IMG/VR virus record: IMGVR_UViG_3300030419_008098 | Coordinates: 32,745 to 96,744 of that record | Direction: 5' to 3' (one strand) | DNA length: 64,000 bases | Source: a virus | Part shown: piece after piece, positions 25,978-34,869 of the stretch | Numbering within the stretch: position 1 is the stretch's first letter | How the letters are laid out: each line of letters begins with the position of its first letter | Notes under the pieces: model-generated | The model's database searches: none | What the model was told of the DNA's origin: nothing | The model's input: the letters and a program-made list of their open reading frames with translations, nothing else | Made by a program: the position numbers and the translations under genes

Positions 25978-27087
25978 TTAATCCGTTTGTTTGTAAATAA
26001 AAAGATCTCCGAATTGTGCCTTAAGTACTTTAAGGACTGGAGCTCTTTCGTTAATATGAACTATATAGCCGGCAAGCGCAAGAGCTTCCGCGAATTTAAG
26101 TTGTTGGGATTCCGTGAGAATCGTTGACTCCGGTTTATAAGTTATGGGGCCTAGCTCAATAGGTTTAGTTTTATCGGGAAACTTTTTGATATAATCATCG
26201 AATTGATAAGTGAGATGAAGATCGTTCATTTCATCGGCGGCCTTACAAAGAGGAGCCTCTCTTCCACGGGATAACGCATAACGCCTTAAAGCTTTATTGT
26301 CTCGGGGAAAACACGGTCCTCCGTAGCCATAACCAAACCCCAAATATTTTGAAGAAATACGGGAATCTTTGCCTATTGCCCCCAAAACCTTATCGGGGCT
26401 TGCTCCGCTGGCTACACAAATATCCCCAATCATATTTGCATAAGAAATTTTTGTTGTAAGAAAGCAGTTGAGAGATAGTTTACAAATCTCCGCCTCAAGA
26501 CAGCTGACGCGACAAAAAGTTGGGGTGTTGTTGGTCATTTTTTTGTAATGAGCCTCTATTTCATCCCCCCCCTCTACCGTTGATTCTCCAATTAACACCA
26601 TGTCAGGAGAAAGTTGATCGCGTAAAATTGTGCCTTGGGCAATGAATTCAGGGTTATAAAAAACATTGTAATTATAAGCACTTAAAAGAGACTGAATTTT
26701 GTCACAGTACCCCGGGAAGGTAGTTGAGCAAATGATTAAATTACGCGAGGAATCCTGTTTGCCTAAAGAGATTAATTCTGTAATTAAGTTATCAATGCGA
26801 CTGTGGTCATATTCTCCATTCGGTAAAGAAGGGGTATCTATGACCACATACAAAAACCTACTAAAAGAGACGGCCTCTTCTAGGTTTGTGGTGGCTATAA
26901 AATTATTGCTTTCCTTAAGGTATTTATTAACCCCAGGTTCATCCGAAGAAAAACTCTTTGAGTTTATAGCCTCCACGTAAGCGGTATTAATATCTACCCC
27001 TCTCACACAATACCCAGCCTTCTCTAGGGTGAGAGAAAAGCATAACCCTAATTTTCCTATTCCTATGACGCTGATGTTTTGTTTCAT
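25978..27087 (-). CDS. UDP-glucose/GDP-mannose 6-dehydrogenase family
   Basis: 369 residues from the ATG at 27087, which overlaps the upstream stop (ATGA). The NAD-binding N-terminus is ISVIGIGKLGLCFSLTLEKAG; the central helix has EICKLSLNCFLTTKISYANM; the active-site loop is GYGYGGPCFPRDNKAL with the catalytic Cys. The family oxidises a nucleotide-hexose twice to the uronic acid, using two NAD. Sequence does not decide between UDP-glucose, GDP-mannose and UDP-N-acetyl sugars. The C-terminal domain is shorter than usual, so oligomer packing may differ. Confidence 0.9.
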   Translation of the reverse strand: MKQNISVIGIGKLGLCFSLTLEKAGYCVRGVDINTAYVEAINSKSFSSDEPGVNKYLKESNNFIATTNLEEAVSFSRFLYVVIDTPSLPNGEYDHSRIDNLITELISLGKQDSSRNLIICSTTFPGYCDKIQSLLSAYNYNVFYNPEFIAQGTILRDQLSPDMVLIGESTVEGGDEIEAHYKKMTNNTPTFCRVSCLEAEICKLSLNCFLTTKISYANMIGDICVASGASPDKVLGAIGKDSRISSKYLGFGYGYGGPCFPRDNKALRRYALSRGREAPLCKAADEMNDLHLTYQFDDYIKKFPDKTKPIELGPITYKPESTILTESQQLKFAEALALAGYIVHINERAPVLKVLKAQFGDLFIYKQTD

Positions 27088-27875
27088 GATAGAGTTTTCC
27101 GGGACAAGCATATTTGTTGATCGGCATTATAGGAAGTAATAAAGTCTGCATCAACGATAGAGCAAAATCCTTTGGGCGCGGGCTTCCAGGTATCCGCTTT
27201 AAAAAATAGTTGGTCGTTATAAAGTTCATCGCTGTCGGGGCGAACATGGCGACTAATGGGGTCAGAGTGAATTGCTTGAACCGTAGCGGTGGCATCAATT
27301 AGCGGGATTCGACCAACTTTCGAAAGACCAATAAACCATTGGTCCCAGCGGAATTTAGGGACAATAAAAGGTGGAATGGTAACCCCACGTAAGAAATCGG
27401 TTTTAAAGAGAAAATAATCTATGCCACAGGGATCATGAATGGCCCCGTTCTCGGAGACGACCTTTTGTATGTCTTTTTGGGTCCAGGAGTCCGAAATTAA
27501 ATGAGGAGAAAACCAGTCATAACGTTGACCCACCATAAAAAAATCCTTTACATTTTCTTGCAAAAAAGATGCAGACGCCAGAAAGTCAGGAAAAATCATT
27601 ATGTCCGCATTAATATAACACATGTAGTCGGTAGAGACCACAGAAAGCATTGAGTCGAGAAGTGAATCTAAAAAAGGAAGGCCGCTTTCACTTAGAGACC
27701 CTTCGGGGTGGAGGGTTATATTGTAAGATGAAAGGAGCTCTTTAAACTCATCATTATCGGGACCCCATAAATGGACATCTACCCCTAAGCGGGCCCATGT
27801 TTTAAAGGCGTTAATTACGAGATAGTCGTCTGGAGAAACTACCCCTGAGGTGCAGCAAAAAGTTAGATTATTCAT
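27084..27875 (-). CDS. GT-A-like glycosyltransferase
   Basis: 263 residues. The N-terminal nucleotide-binding half includes NAFKTWARLGVDVHLWGPD and the divalent-metal strand YMCYINADIMIFPDF, in which Asn-Ala-Asp takes the place of the usual DxD. Later VPKFRWDQWFIGLSK and HSDPISRH fit acceptor and metal-binding positions. The general plan is seen in uncharacterised transferases of large phages. It starts 8 bases inside the end of the previous gene. A longer relative may be the 477-residue protein at 48532-49965. Confidence 0.7.
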   Translation of the reverse strand: MNNLTFCCTSGVVSPDDYLVINAFKTWARLGVDVHLWGPDNDEFKELLSSYNITLHPEGSLSESGLPFLDSLLDSMLSVVSTDYMCYINADIMIFPDFLASASFLQENVKDFFMVGQRYDWFSPHLISDSWTQKDIQKVVSENGAIHDPCGIDYFLFKTDFLRGVTIPPFIVPKFRWDQWFIGLSKVGRIPLIDATATVQAIHSDPISRHVRPDSDELYNDQLFFKADTWKPAPKGFCSIVDADFITSYNADQQICLSRKTLS

Positions 27876-28704
27876 CGCGAATACAAATATTGTTAAGCGA
27901 GTGGGACCTCATTAGCTCGCGCTGCTCGGTTGTATTGCTCCAATCGCTGAAATTGATATAATTATAATGCTCTACCGGAATAACTTCACAATCGTATTTA
28001 AAATGAGATATAAAAGATTGAGGCGTATTTTCATATACAGGGAAATAGATTTTTTTTAACCCCGGAGCCATTTGAGAAAAAACCCTACTAAAGCTTCCGG
28101 CCCCACCACAAATAAAAATGCTAGCATTAAGTATAGTATTTATGTCTGTCCATAAGTCTTCGGTCTGAAGCGTGCAGTCCCACTTGGAAGATAAAAGATT
28201 TTCAATGACGGGGTTGGATTTATCTTCTGATACTAAAAGGATTTTTTTGGGATTTTCTTTTTCGAAAATCTTTAAAAAATAAGAAGCAGGAGATTGGAGA
28301 ATGTGTCCGGGAGAAGAGGAAAAAATATCACCACCTCTAAGGTGAACCACGATATCATGAGTGTTGCTGGTTTTTTTATAATGAAAAAACGAGAAACAAT
28401 ATTTTTTAAGGACCTCCAAACGCTGGGACTCCACTTCACTTTGTGAAATGTCGAAGTGCTCCCAAATATTCCAAAAATCAGAGGAATATAAACTTTGGTT
28501 AACCAAACTATTCTCCGAATCTCCTCGGAAATCAAAATGGGTTGGGGATAAAATGGGATGATCTAGAACTCGCAAGGGAGATTTTATTTTTTTTGCTAAA
28601 ACTATAGCATTAGATAATTGTAAAACATTATTACCCAAACGCCCAAACCAGGAGTCTAGGAAAAGTGGTTGACCTGTATCAGGGAGAGGAGGTGATTTGA
28701 TCAT
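27868..28704 (-). CDS. Fucosyltransferase-like protein (GT11-type motifs)
   Basis: About 278 residues from ATG at 28704; an in-frame TTG at 28728 is possible. The motifs WFGRLGNNVLQLSNAI near the N-terminus and IVVHLRGGDIF in the middle match the G.GNQ/LFQ and HxRRGD regions of GT11 alpha-1,2-fucosyltransferases, with Gly replacing one Arg. The C-terminal FICGGAGSFSRVFSQM is the usual donor-site strand. With GDP-mannose-derived sugars made next door, a GDP-deoxyhexose or GDP-galactose donor is a reasonable inference. Confidence 0.65.
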   Translation of the reverse strand: MIKSPPLPDTGQPLFLDSWFGRLGNNVLQLSNAIVLAKKIKSPLRVLDHPILSPTHFDFRGDSENSLVNQSLYSSDFWNIWEHFDISQSEVESQRLEVLKKYCFSFFHYKKTSNTHDIVVHLRGGDIFSSSPGHILQSPASYFLKIFEKENPKKILLVSEDKSNPVIENLLSSKWDCTLQTEDLWTDINTILNASIFICGGAGSFSRVFSQMAPGLKKIYFPVYENTPQSFISHFKYDCEVIPVEHYNYINFSDWSNTTEQRELMRSHSLNNICIRDE

Positions 28705-29653
28705 ATATCCATTTATAGGTTTTTTCAAGACCTGTTTCCAAGAAAACAGAAGGAGCCCACCCTAGAACCTCCTTGATCATCGTGTTGTCGCTATTTCTGC
28801 CCCTTACTCCTTGAGGAGCATTAAGGTTATAATTTCGCTTTAATTTAACGCCGGCAAATTTTTCCGCTAAATCTACCAGTTCATTTATAGAAACCATTTC
28901 GTCGCTCCCTAAATTAATGGGACGACTATCGCCTTGCTCCCAAAGTAAATTCATTCCTAAAATGCAGTCATCTATATACATAAAAGAGCGCGTTTGTTCA
29001 CCGTCTCCCCAAATTTCAATTTCATGATTACCACTTAACTTTGCTTCTATAACCTTTCTGCAAATTGCGGCGGGAGCCTTTTCTCTTCCTCCTCTCCACG
29101 TTCCCAGCGGTCCATATACATTGTGATAACGGCAGACGCGGGATTCGATTCCAAAATCTTTTCCAAAATAATGAGTAATTATCTCGCTAAAGAGCTTCTC
29201 CCACCCATAACCGTCTTCAGGATTGGCTGGATAGGCGTCTGATTCTTTTAGGCCTTGTGATTGCGCATCTTTAACGGAAGATTGTATTTCCGCAGGATAA
29301 ATACACGCGGAGGAACTATATAAAATTTCTGAAACACTATTATCTCGCGCCGCCATAAGGGCGTGAACTTGAGTTAATACGCTTTCCATGCAGAGGGCAT
29401 GGTTATTTTGAATAAAGCCCATTCCTCCCATATTGCACGCTAAATTGTAAATGCGATCAATTCCTTCGGAAAGCCTATAGGCGTTTTCCTTTAGTCCCAT
29501 ATCCGCCTCTACATTTGTAGCTTCTGGTGAAAGTTGGTACCAGGCGTTTACTGGTTTGATATCGCTTGCTACCACCTCGTGACCTTTACTGAGAAGGTCC
29601 TTAACTAAATACCCCCCAATAAATCCACCTGCGCCAGCTACTAATGTTTTCAT
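28679..29653 (-). CDS. GDP-mannose 3,5-epimerase-like SDR (GME)
   Basis: 324 residues. The NAD motif is VAGAGGFIGGYL (about 5-16). The GME-specific segments are intact: NLACNMGGMGFIQNNHA (about 70-86), SSSACIYP (Cys117), GYGWEK (Tyr149, Lys153) and GTWRGGREKAPAAICRK (Lys192). In plant GME the equivalent Cys, Tyr/Lys and Lys are catalytic; the enzyme makes GDP-L-galactose and GDP-L-gulose from GDP-mannose. Other NAD epimerases lack the CNMGGMGF and GGREKAP stretches, so the call is specific. It shares its substrate with Gmd, making GDP-mannose the central precursor of this island. Confidence 0.9.
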   Translation of the reverse strand: MKTLVAGAGGFIGGYLVKDLLSKGHEVVASDIKPVNAWYQLSPEATNVEADMGLKENAYRLSEGIDRIYNLACNMGGMGFIQNNHALCMESVLTQVHALMAARDNSVSEILYSSSACIYPAEIQSSVKDAQSQGLKESDAYPANPEDGYGWEKLFSEIITHYFGKDFGIESRVCRYHNVYGPLGTWRGGREKAPAAICRKVIEAKLSGNHEIEIWGDGEQTRSFMYIDDCILGMNLLWEQGDSRPINLGSDEMVSINELVDLAEKFAGVKLKRNYNLNAPQGVRGRNSDNTMIKEVLGWAPSVFLETGLEKTYKWIYDQITSSP

Positions 29654-29771
29654 ATCTTATATATTATTTAATGCTTTAGAAATTTCTAATTAAAATTACC
29701 GACACATCTTTGATTAGTGCATAGTAAGACTCTAGGGATAAAATTACCATTTTATTTGAGATGAAGAGGGG

Positions 29772-30407
29772 TTAAGTTATTCTTTGGAGAGCTGATTCAT
29801 GTATTAAGGTATATTCCTTGTTATTGGAAGTGTATTGTGTCGTATAACCGTCGGCCCACAGGGACGCTAAAGCAGCTCGTGTGTCTTGAGGAGAAAAATC
29901 CGTGCAAAAATGATGGAACTCTATACAAACTTGAGGGATGCCGCTGTTTCCAATTTCTTCTATCATTTCGTACTCCGCTCCTTCTATATCTAATTTTAGA
30001 ACCGCAATAGAAGAATTCTGGCTTATTATAGAAGTTAAGTTGAAAGCTGGTGCTAGGTGGTAATCATCACTACAATTCTTATTAGACTCAATAATAGACT
30101 CCGAAACATAATCAGGGTTCTTTTGCTTGAAAATTTTAACAGTAGACTCTCCCCCTCCCACAAGAGCCCCTTTAAGAAGGGTAAAATTGGGGGGATTCAA
30201 AGTTTCAATATACTGGTGGGATTTGGGGGTGGGGTCAATACCTAAAATTTTACATTTCTTTAAGGTAATTAAAGCCTCATCAAAGCTAATGTCTTCCCCT
30301 ACACCCGCTGAAATAATAAGAGACTCCGACGGAACTAAATCCAAGCAGATGGCCCAGCCGCCATAGTCAGTGCCTAAGTAATTTAGTTGGATTTGTTTAG
30401 CGGTCAT
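29772..30407 (-). CDS. FkbM family methyltransferase
   Basis: 211 residues. Motif I is weak (LIISAGVGEDISFDEAL), but the family-defining strand VLKLDIEGAEYEMIEEI is exact, followed by VCIEFHHF. FkbM proteins O-methylate sugars or polyketides. It overlaps the preceding glycosyltransferase gene by 11 bases. 118 bases separate it from the epimerase gene downstream; nothing was found there beyond an AT-rich TATATAAGAT box just before the epimerase start. Confidence 0.85.
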   Translation of the reverse strand: MTAKQIQLNYLGTDYGGWAICLDLVPSESLIISAGVGEDISFDEALITLKKCKILGIDPTPKSHQYIETLNPPNFTLLKGALVGGGESTVKIFKQKNPDYVSESIIESNKNCSDDYHLAPAFNLTSIISQNSSIAVLKLDIEGAEYEMIEEIGNSGIPQVCIEFHHFCTDFSPQDTRAALASLWADGYTTQYTSNNKEYTLIHESALQRIT

Positions 30408-31317
30408 TAGAAAAAAGATAAGTTAAGATATTATTCCATAAGGAAGGGGGAACATTACTCATGTTTAAGGAATTCGCTTTAATTAAATTTGGGTGATCTA
30501 GGTGTTTAAGATAAATTGCACCTTCGCGGAAATAAAGTTTCTTTACCCCATTCTCCATCTCGTACCCTTTATCTGGCGCAGCTCCTACCATAAGGTTTTT
30601 GCCGGTTTGAACCAGGCATTGGTCAAAAGTTTCCTCAGCTATAATATCCTGTAGTAGCGTGGAGTTAAAATTAGTAGGCGGGTATATCCTTAGGGACCCA
30701 TTGGTAGTGCATCCTGGTTTTTTGTATTCCCCATAAGCGCGCATCTCTGTAAATGAATAGTCCGGATGGGTGGTGCAGAACTCTTTTTTTTGAGTGTTTA
30801 AGTATTTTTCATTCTGAAAAAGATTATTAATGGTCTCTAGGTAGTTTTTTACAACGTTTAAGTTGTTTATAAACCCATTCATGCAAGCGCCATTACATTG
30901 CTCCGTGCAATCATAGGAGGTGAATTTAGATTGTTGCGAACTTAGGTCCGTGAGAATTAAAGTGTCTGAGTCAAAGGTCCAGAAACTCGTGTGTTGAGTG
31001 GTTTGGATAAAATTATACATGTAGAACCACCGTTTGAAGACGAACTTTATCCATTCAGCTGATTGGCCGCAACGCGGCCCTTTTATGAGTTGAAATACCC
31101 TATCAAAAAGTTTTGTAGCTTCACTGTTGTCATACTCCTTGAATGGGAAGAAAGAAACTTTCGCCTCCTCTGCATAAGGCTCGGTCCCCTCGTCTCCTAA
31201 GAGGTATATATCCAAGTCTGGATTAAAGCGCCGTGCTACTCCTAAGGTCGCCCTAAGGTAATTAGGGGGGTCTTTAATGTTGGTTTTATGTATGAAAACT
31301 AGGGGGGAATTAGGCAT
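30397..31317 (-). CDS. Probable GT-A glycosyltransferase
   Basis: 306 residues. The strand SFWTFDSDTLILTDL carries an Asp-Ser-Asp metal motif after a nucleotide-binding N-terminus (LDIYLLGDEGTEPYAEEA). Two pairs of Cys (CTEQCNGACMNG) follow the metal strand and could bind zinc or form disulfides. The C-terminal half ends with AIYLKHLDHPN, resembling the terminal His of retaining GT-A enzymes. The family is not identified. It overlaps both neighbours by a few bases, so expression is coupled. Confidence 0.6.
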   Translation of the reverse strand: MPNSPLVFIHKTNIKDPPNYLRATLGVARRFNPDLDIYLLGDEGTEPYAEEAKVSFFPFKEYDNSEATKLFDRVFQLIKGPRCGQSAEWIKFVFKRWFYMYNFIQTTQHTSFWTFDSDTLILTDLSSQQSKFTSYDCTEQCNGACMNGFINNLNVVKNYLETINNLFQNEKYLNTQKKEFCTTHPDYSFTEMRAYGEYKKPGCTTNGSLRIYPPTNFNSTLLQDIIAEETFDQCLVQTGKNLMVGAAPDKGYEMENGVKKLYFREGAIYLKHLDHPNLIKANSLNMSNVPPSLWNNILTYLFSNDR

Positions 31318-31969
31318 GATTCAGAGAGTTCTGGCGCTCTTTAATTAAGTTGAGTAGTTTTATTTTATTTTCCACCCCTTTTGTATAATTAGCGTGAAAA
31401 GCTCGGATATTTACCTCTCCAATGTGATGCAATAAGTCCGCATCTGAATAGGGTCCCGGATAAGGACGCCCTCCCGTAGCTAAACCTATACTATAAAATT
31501 CGTGTGATAGCACCCGGGCAGTAACTGTAGGTAGATAATAATTTAAAGCGACTTGATCATCCTCAAAAGCGTCCAGGTTTTCTAGGACAGTCTTAAAAAG
31601 CTTTAATGTTTTGTCGTTAGAACGGGCAACAAAAAAACCAGCACAGCATACGGTAAGATCATTTTGTAGAGCAATGTCCGCGTCAACCAGTTCTTCTATA
31701 AGTTTTTCTTTAAATCTTTGAAGAAAAATTACATCGCAGTCCGCATGAATAAAACAATCTCCCCATGTCTCTTCTATGCCTGTGATGATGAGTTGAACTT
31801 TTTTTCTCATGGTTTTGCTCCATCCTTCCGCATGATACTCTCCTGTAGGACATTCTTGTTCAAACTCTTTAGCGATCAACTTTACTCCAGGATCAACTGA
31901 TAAACTTTTTTTAAAATAATCATGGAAGAGAGTAGAGTGTGTTGGGGTAAAAAAGGTATATAAATTCAT
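31310..31969 (-). CDS. Nucleotide-diphospho-sugar transferase (GT77-like)
   Basis: 219 residues. The order is VQLIITGIEETWGD, then the metal strand CFIHADCDVIFL (Asp-Cys-Asp), then CCAGFFVARSND and a final AFHANYTKG with a His likely to ligate the metal. This is the plan of the Nucleotid_trans/GT77 family. A second member sits at 59122-60015 with the matching metal strand FCDVDIKFF. The substrate is unknown. It overlaps the exostosin-like gene by four bases. Confidence 0.75.
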   Translation of the reverse strand: MNLYTFFTPTHSTLFHDYFKKSLSVDPGVKLIAKEFEQECPTGEYHAEGWSKTMRKKVQLIITGIEETWGDCFIHADCDVIFLQRFKEKLIEELVDADIALQNDLTVCCAGFFVARSNDKTLKLFKTVLENLDAFEDDQVALNYYLPTVTARVLSHEFYSIGLATGGRPYPGPYSDADLLHHIGEVNIRAFHANYTKGVENKIKLLNLIKERQNSLNHA

Positions 31970-32817
31970 GATAGTTGAGTGGGGATGGTTATACTCTGGT
32001 GTAAATTACAATTATTAAAATATCTTGAATAAATAGACCTTCCGTAATCCTGCATTTTCTTTAATGTATCAGGATCTTGAGGAATAGAATCTTTGATGGC
32101 GTGGAGATTGGATTCACTAATAAAGAGAGCACAGTTTTCCCATTCCACAAGCTCGGGTAAAGGAAGCTTTAATCCATCAGAAATTATAATGGGAATCGAC
32201 CCGTAGGAAAGTGCTTCCCAAATACGTATTGTGCTGGGGCCGGTCCCCCTTGGGCAAAGTGAAAAACTACTATCCTTTAATAGATTAATGTAGGACTCTT
32301 TGCTTTCTATCTGTGCTTGTGGGTCTTGTTCAAAATGCCATAAGCCCGTGTCTTGGATAAAAAACTCGGGATCCTTTCCCCATAGAGAATAAATGGTCCG
32401 GCGAGAAACATGAGTGGAAAATGATCCTTGGAAGCTAAGCTTTACGGGTCGCGAATCAGTTGTTTTGAGAGGTGGAGGTGGTAGAGGGGAGTAATGGGGC
32501 AAGGGGAAGAAGTCGTCGGAAGTCGTCGCATGAGGGGTGAAAACCAGAGAGGCTGCAGGGAAGCTTAATAGCTTTACTTGAATATGTTGGCAAATGAAAA
32601 CTAATTTCTCATTGGGGTATTGAGAATTAACTGAATTAATGAAGTGTTGAGCTGCGGGTAAACCATGGGAGTTTATAGTAAATGCGAGAGGTATTTTTAC
32701 AAATACATATTCATCCGAGATTAGCTCATGGTCTTTTTCGAGATTTTCCCAAATGGTTTCTTCTGTTTTGACGGCGTCTGTTACGCCTTCGAAATCTTTA
32801 ACAACAATAAGTCTCAT
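31966..32817 (-). CDS. Exostosin-like glycosyltransferase (GT47)
   Basis: 283 residues from ATG at 32817 (TAATG overlap with the upstream gene; a longer in-frame start exists but would overlap it by 70 bases). The donor-site signature SLCPRGTGPSTIRIWEALSY continuing to PIIISDGLKLPL is characteristic of exostosin-type GT47 enzymes, which transfer uronic acid, galactose, xylose or arabinose. Given the nucleotide-sugar dehydrogenase nearby, a uronic acid donor is possible. A second GT47 is at 47093-48067. Confidence 0.85.
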   Translation of the reverse strand: MRLIVVKDFEGVTDAVKTEETIWENLEKDHELISDEYVFVKIPLAFTINSHGLPAAQHFINSVNSQYPNEKLVFICQHIQVKLLSFPAASLVFTPHATTSDDFFPLPHYSPLPPPPLKTTDSRPVKLSFQGSFSTHVSRRTIYSLWGKDPEFFIQDTGLWHFEQDPQAQIESKESYINLLKDSSFSLCPRGTGPSTIRIWEALSYGSIPIIISDGLKLPLPELVEWENCALFISESNLHAIKDSIPQDPDTLKKMQDYGRSIYSRYFNNCNLHQSITIPTQLS

Positions 32818-33653
32818 TACCAATAACACCCTCCTTCGACAATGGCAGCTTGAGGAGGAATCTCTTGCGGCAAGGGACGTATCCAATGACCGTTGTAGAA
32901 TCCAGAAATAACATTATGGTTGTCCCACCGTTTCCCTTTAATACCGAATAAGATTTGAGTAGCTCCCCCTAAGTGGACACCACTCTTACCTAAACTTTTA
33001 CAAAAAGAAATTAAAGGTAGAGACCAGGCGCCAGCTCCTACGATAGCTATATCAAAATCTATAGTCTTGACAGCGTCCTGGAGTTTTAGTAACCCGTCTT
33101 CCCATGAAGAAAAGGGGGAGGGGGTCGTCGCAGCGGAAAAAGGAATTTTTAAAGTGGCGACTTTTACATTAGGAAACAGAGGTTTATCTCTCCAAACATC
33201 AGTAATTTTAGGAAGTTGGGTAGATATACTTTCTATAAAAGGAGAAATAACTAATAAAGTTTTACCTTCTAGGTATCTAGTCCAGGGATCCTCGTGGTAG
33301 TACGGCTCTAATCCTCTAGCATTACAGAAAGAAGACTGGGGAGAGGCATACTGTAAGATGAATTCTTCCAGTTCGTTTTGCCAAACTCCTGCAATATCTA
33401 AGGTTTTGAGGGACTCTAAAAAAATACCACAAAATTGAGTAAAGGTTTCGGGGGATGGAGGGAATACTCCAGCACCGTGAAAAAGTTCGATATGAGGGTA
33501 ACTGGGCCACTGAATAGGGTTGATGCCGTGTATTTTGTGATGAAGGTAGTTACTAAGAGCTCTGCATTCCCCCGCACCCAGTTTGCCCGCAGAGAAAGGG
33601 TTGCCTTGAATTAAAGCATCTCGTATGAGATTATTTCCTTCTACTTCACTCAT
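32817..33653 (-). CDS. GT-D-like putative glycosyltransferase (DUF1792-type)
   Basis: 278 residues. The N-terminal FSAGKLGAGECRAL resembles the RxGDGE donor motif of GT-D enzymes. The later strand DIAIVGAGAWSLPLISFCKS and GGATQILFGIKGKRWD correspond to their second nucleotide-binding half, where the Asp-x-Gly after the helix is usual. The GT-D fold was first described in streptococcal adhesin glycosylation, where it acts on protein-linked glycans, which would suit virion protein decoration. The assignment comes from motif order only. Confidence 0.6.
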   Translation of the reverse strand: MSEVEGNNLIRDALIQGNPFSAGKLGAGECRALSNYLHHKIHGINPIQWPSYPHIELFHGAGVFPPSPETFTQFCGIFLESLKTLDIAGVWQNELEEFILQYASPQSSFCNARGLEPYYHEDPWTRYLEGKTLLVISPFIESISTQLPKITDVWRDKPLFPNVKVATLKIPFSAATTPSPFSSWEDGLLKLQDAVKTIDFDIAIVGAGAWSLPLISFCKSLGKSGVHLGGATQILFGIKGKRWDNHNVISGFYNGHWIRPLPQEIPPQAAIVEGGCYW

Positions 33654-34425
33654 GTGGAACTATAATGTCTTCAAGTTTTCCGTAAAGAGGGCCGGTATAT
33701 TTGTGGGTTTTGGCATATTTTTCTTTAATTGTACGTTCTTCATATTGCCTTCTGTATTGCACATCACTACCTGTGGAGACTCCGTCTGGATTGAAATAAT
33801 ATAAACCTAAAATCTGATTTACTTTTGCCATTATAGCACCTTTTGTGGCACAACGCAACCAAAATTCTCCATCGGCAGCAGATTTATAATCTTCCTGAAA
33901 GAAGCCAAACCTATCGTGAAGGGTTTTTTTGTAGACTGGAGATTGATGCGGCATGTTGTAAATAATTAAATCTTCTATCGAGAAGGAAGGGAAGTTGTAG
34001 CGCTCCCGCGAAAAGCATGTTTCGAAAAGTTGGTTCTCGGTTCGGGTTATGAGGCTATCCGAATACACAAGGTCAACGTCAGAATTATCTTCAAGGAAAT
34101 TGACCTGTTCTTCTAGCGCCGAAGGGTGTTTGCCGTCATCAAGATTGGCGTTATTTAGATATTTTCCTCGAGCTTCCTTTACGGCGATATTCCAACAGGC
34201 ATATAACCCCGGATCTTCCGTGAGTTTGATGTAACGGATGTTCGAGTATCTTTTCTGGAAATCTCTTATGTAAGCTTCTTCGTTTTCCGGCGAGTTGCCA
34301 TCCACTAAAATTAACTCACATTTGTCAAAGATGCTTTGGCGCGTAATATCGTGGAGGTAATGCTGAATATATTTTTCACCCTTAAAAATAGAGCAAAAAA
34401 TCGAAACTAAAGGAGGCTCGTTCAT
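33646..34425 (-). CDS. Glycosyltransferase family 2
   Basis: 259 residues of the GT-A fold: VSIFCSIFKGEKYIQHYLHD, ELILVDGNSPENEE, GLYACWNIAVKEARGKYLN, and the metal strand NNANLDDGKHP where NxDD replaces the common DxD, then DLVYSDSLI. The C-terminal ADGEFWLRCA holds the catalytic acidic residue (the ED/ADG motif). An inverting transferase of unknown substrate. It is the first gene of the long minus-strand glycan operon. The AT-rich 87-base gap upstream also holds the promoters of the plus-strand operon. Confidence 0.85.
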   Translation of the reverse strand: MNEPPLVSIFCSIFKGEKYIQHYLHDITRQSIFDKCELILVDGNSPENEEAYIRDFQKRYSNIRYIKLTEDPGLYACWNIAVKEARGKYLNNANLDDGKHPSALEEQVNFLEDNSDVDLVYSDSLITRTENQLFETCFSRERYNFPSFSIEDLIIYNMPHQSPVYKKTLHDRFGFFQEDYKSAADGEFWLRCATKGAIMAKVNQILGLYYFNPDGVSTGSDVQYRRQYEERTIKEKYAKTHKYTGPLYGKLEDIIVPHE

Positions 34426-34501
34426 TTGGTTTTCGGCGTAATATATTATATATTATAAAATTTATATATTATAGGAGTATAAATAATTGTTTCCAAAATT
34501 C

Positions 34502-34530
34502 TTGACATCCCTTTGCACTTTTGCTATTAT
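34502..34530 (+). promoter_or_regulatory. Strong sigma-70 promoter for the nucleotide/sigma operon
   Basis: TTGACA (six of six), 17 bases, TATTAT (five of six). The predicted start site is 34537, which is an in-frame ATG, so the first transcript is probably leaderless. A TATAAATA box lies 24 bases further upstream (34478-34485) and could be a second, T4-late-like promoter. Confidence 0.75.
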
Positions 34531-34536
34531 ATGTGG

Positions 34537-34869
34537 ATGCTCATAGAGGAAAGAGAAAAAAACGAAAGCACGTTCTATGTAGAATGCGCCAACTGGAAAT
34601 CGATAGTCAATGCCACTGACGAGACAGAAGCGGCTACTAAAGCATTTGAAGTGTGCCTGGACAAATACCGAGAAAAGACGGAAATAAGCCCTGTAGCAAT
34701 CGTTTTAAACATATCTTCTGTCATGAAGACAATGAGTATAGAAGAAAATATTGACTATGTTTATGCTCCTACCTTCTTATCTAACGCAGGACTCCATAAA
34801 ACTTCACAGGATTTTAAATTCATAATAGAAAACCTCAAACAAAATATAGATGAAACTCCTAGTCGTTGA
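34537..34869 (+). CDS. Hypothetical protein, first gene of the plus-strand operon
   Basis: 110 residues from ATG at 34537; reading frames further up would start inside the promoter. Mixed alpha/beta with a repeated helix pattern (TDETEAATKAFEVCLDKYRE resembles small phage proteins that follow a WxxIVxAxDxxEA plan). It has no catalytic motif. Its stop lies 20 bases inside the dUTPase gene. It has no clear ribosome binding site, which fits leaderless initiation. Function is unknown. Confidence 0.65.
   Translation: MLIEEREKNESTFYVECANWKSIVNATDETEAATKAFEVCLDKYREKTEISPVAIVLNISSVMKTMSIEENIDYVYAPTFLSNAGLHKTSQDFKFIIENLKQNIDETPSR

Noticed and set aside
29660-29770. A 24-residue open frame in the gap between the epimerase and FkbM genes
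   Set aside because: Too short, no ribosome binding site and no promoter-like motif.
17379-34425. Host genomic island or prophage capture of an O-antigen cluster
   Set aside because: There are no transposases, integrases or host housekeeping genes at the edges; gene overlaps and spacing match the flanking phage genes.
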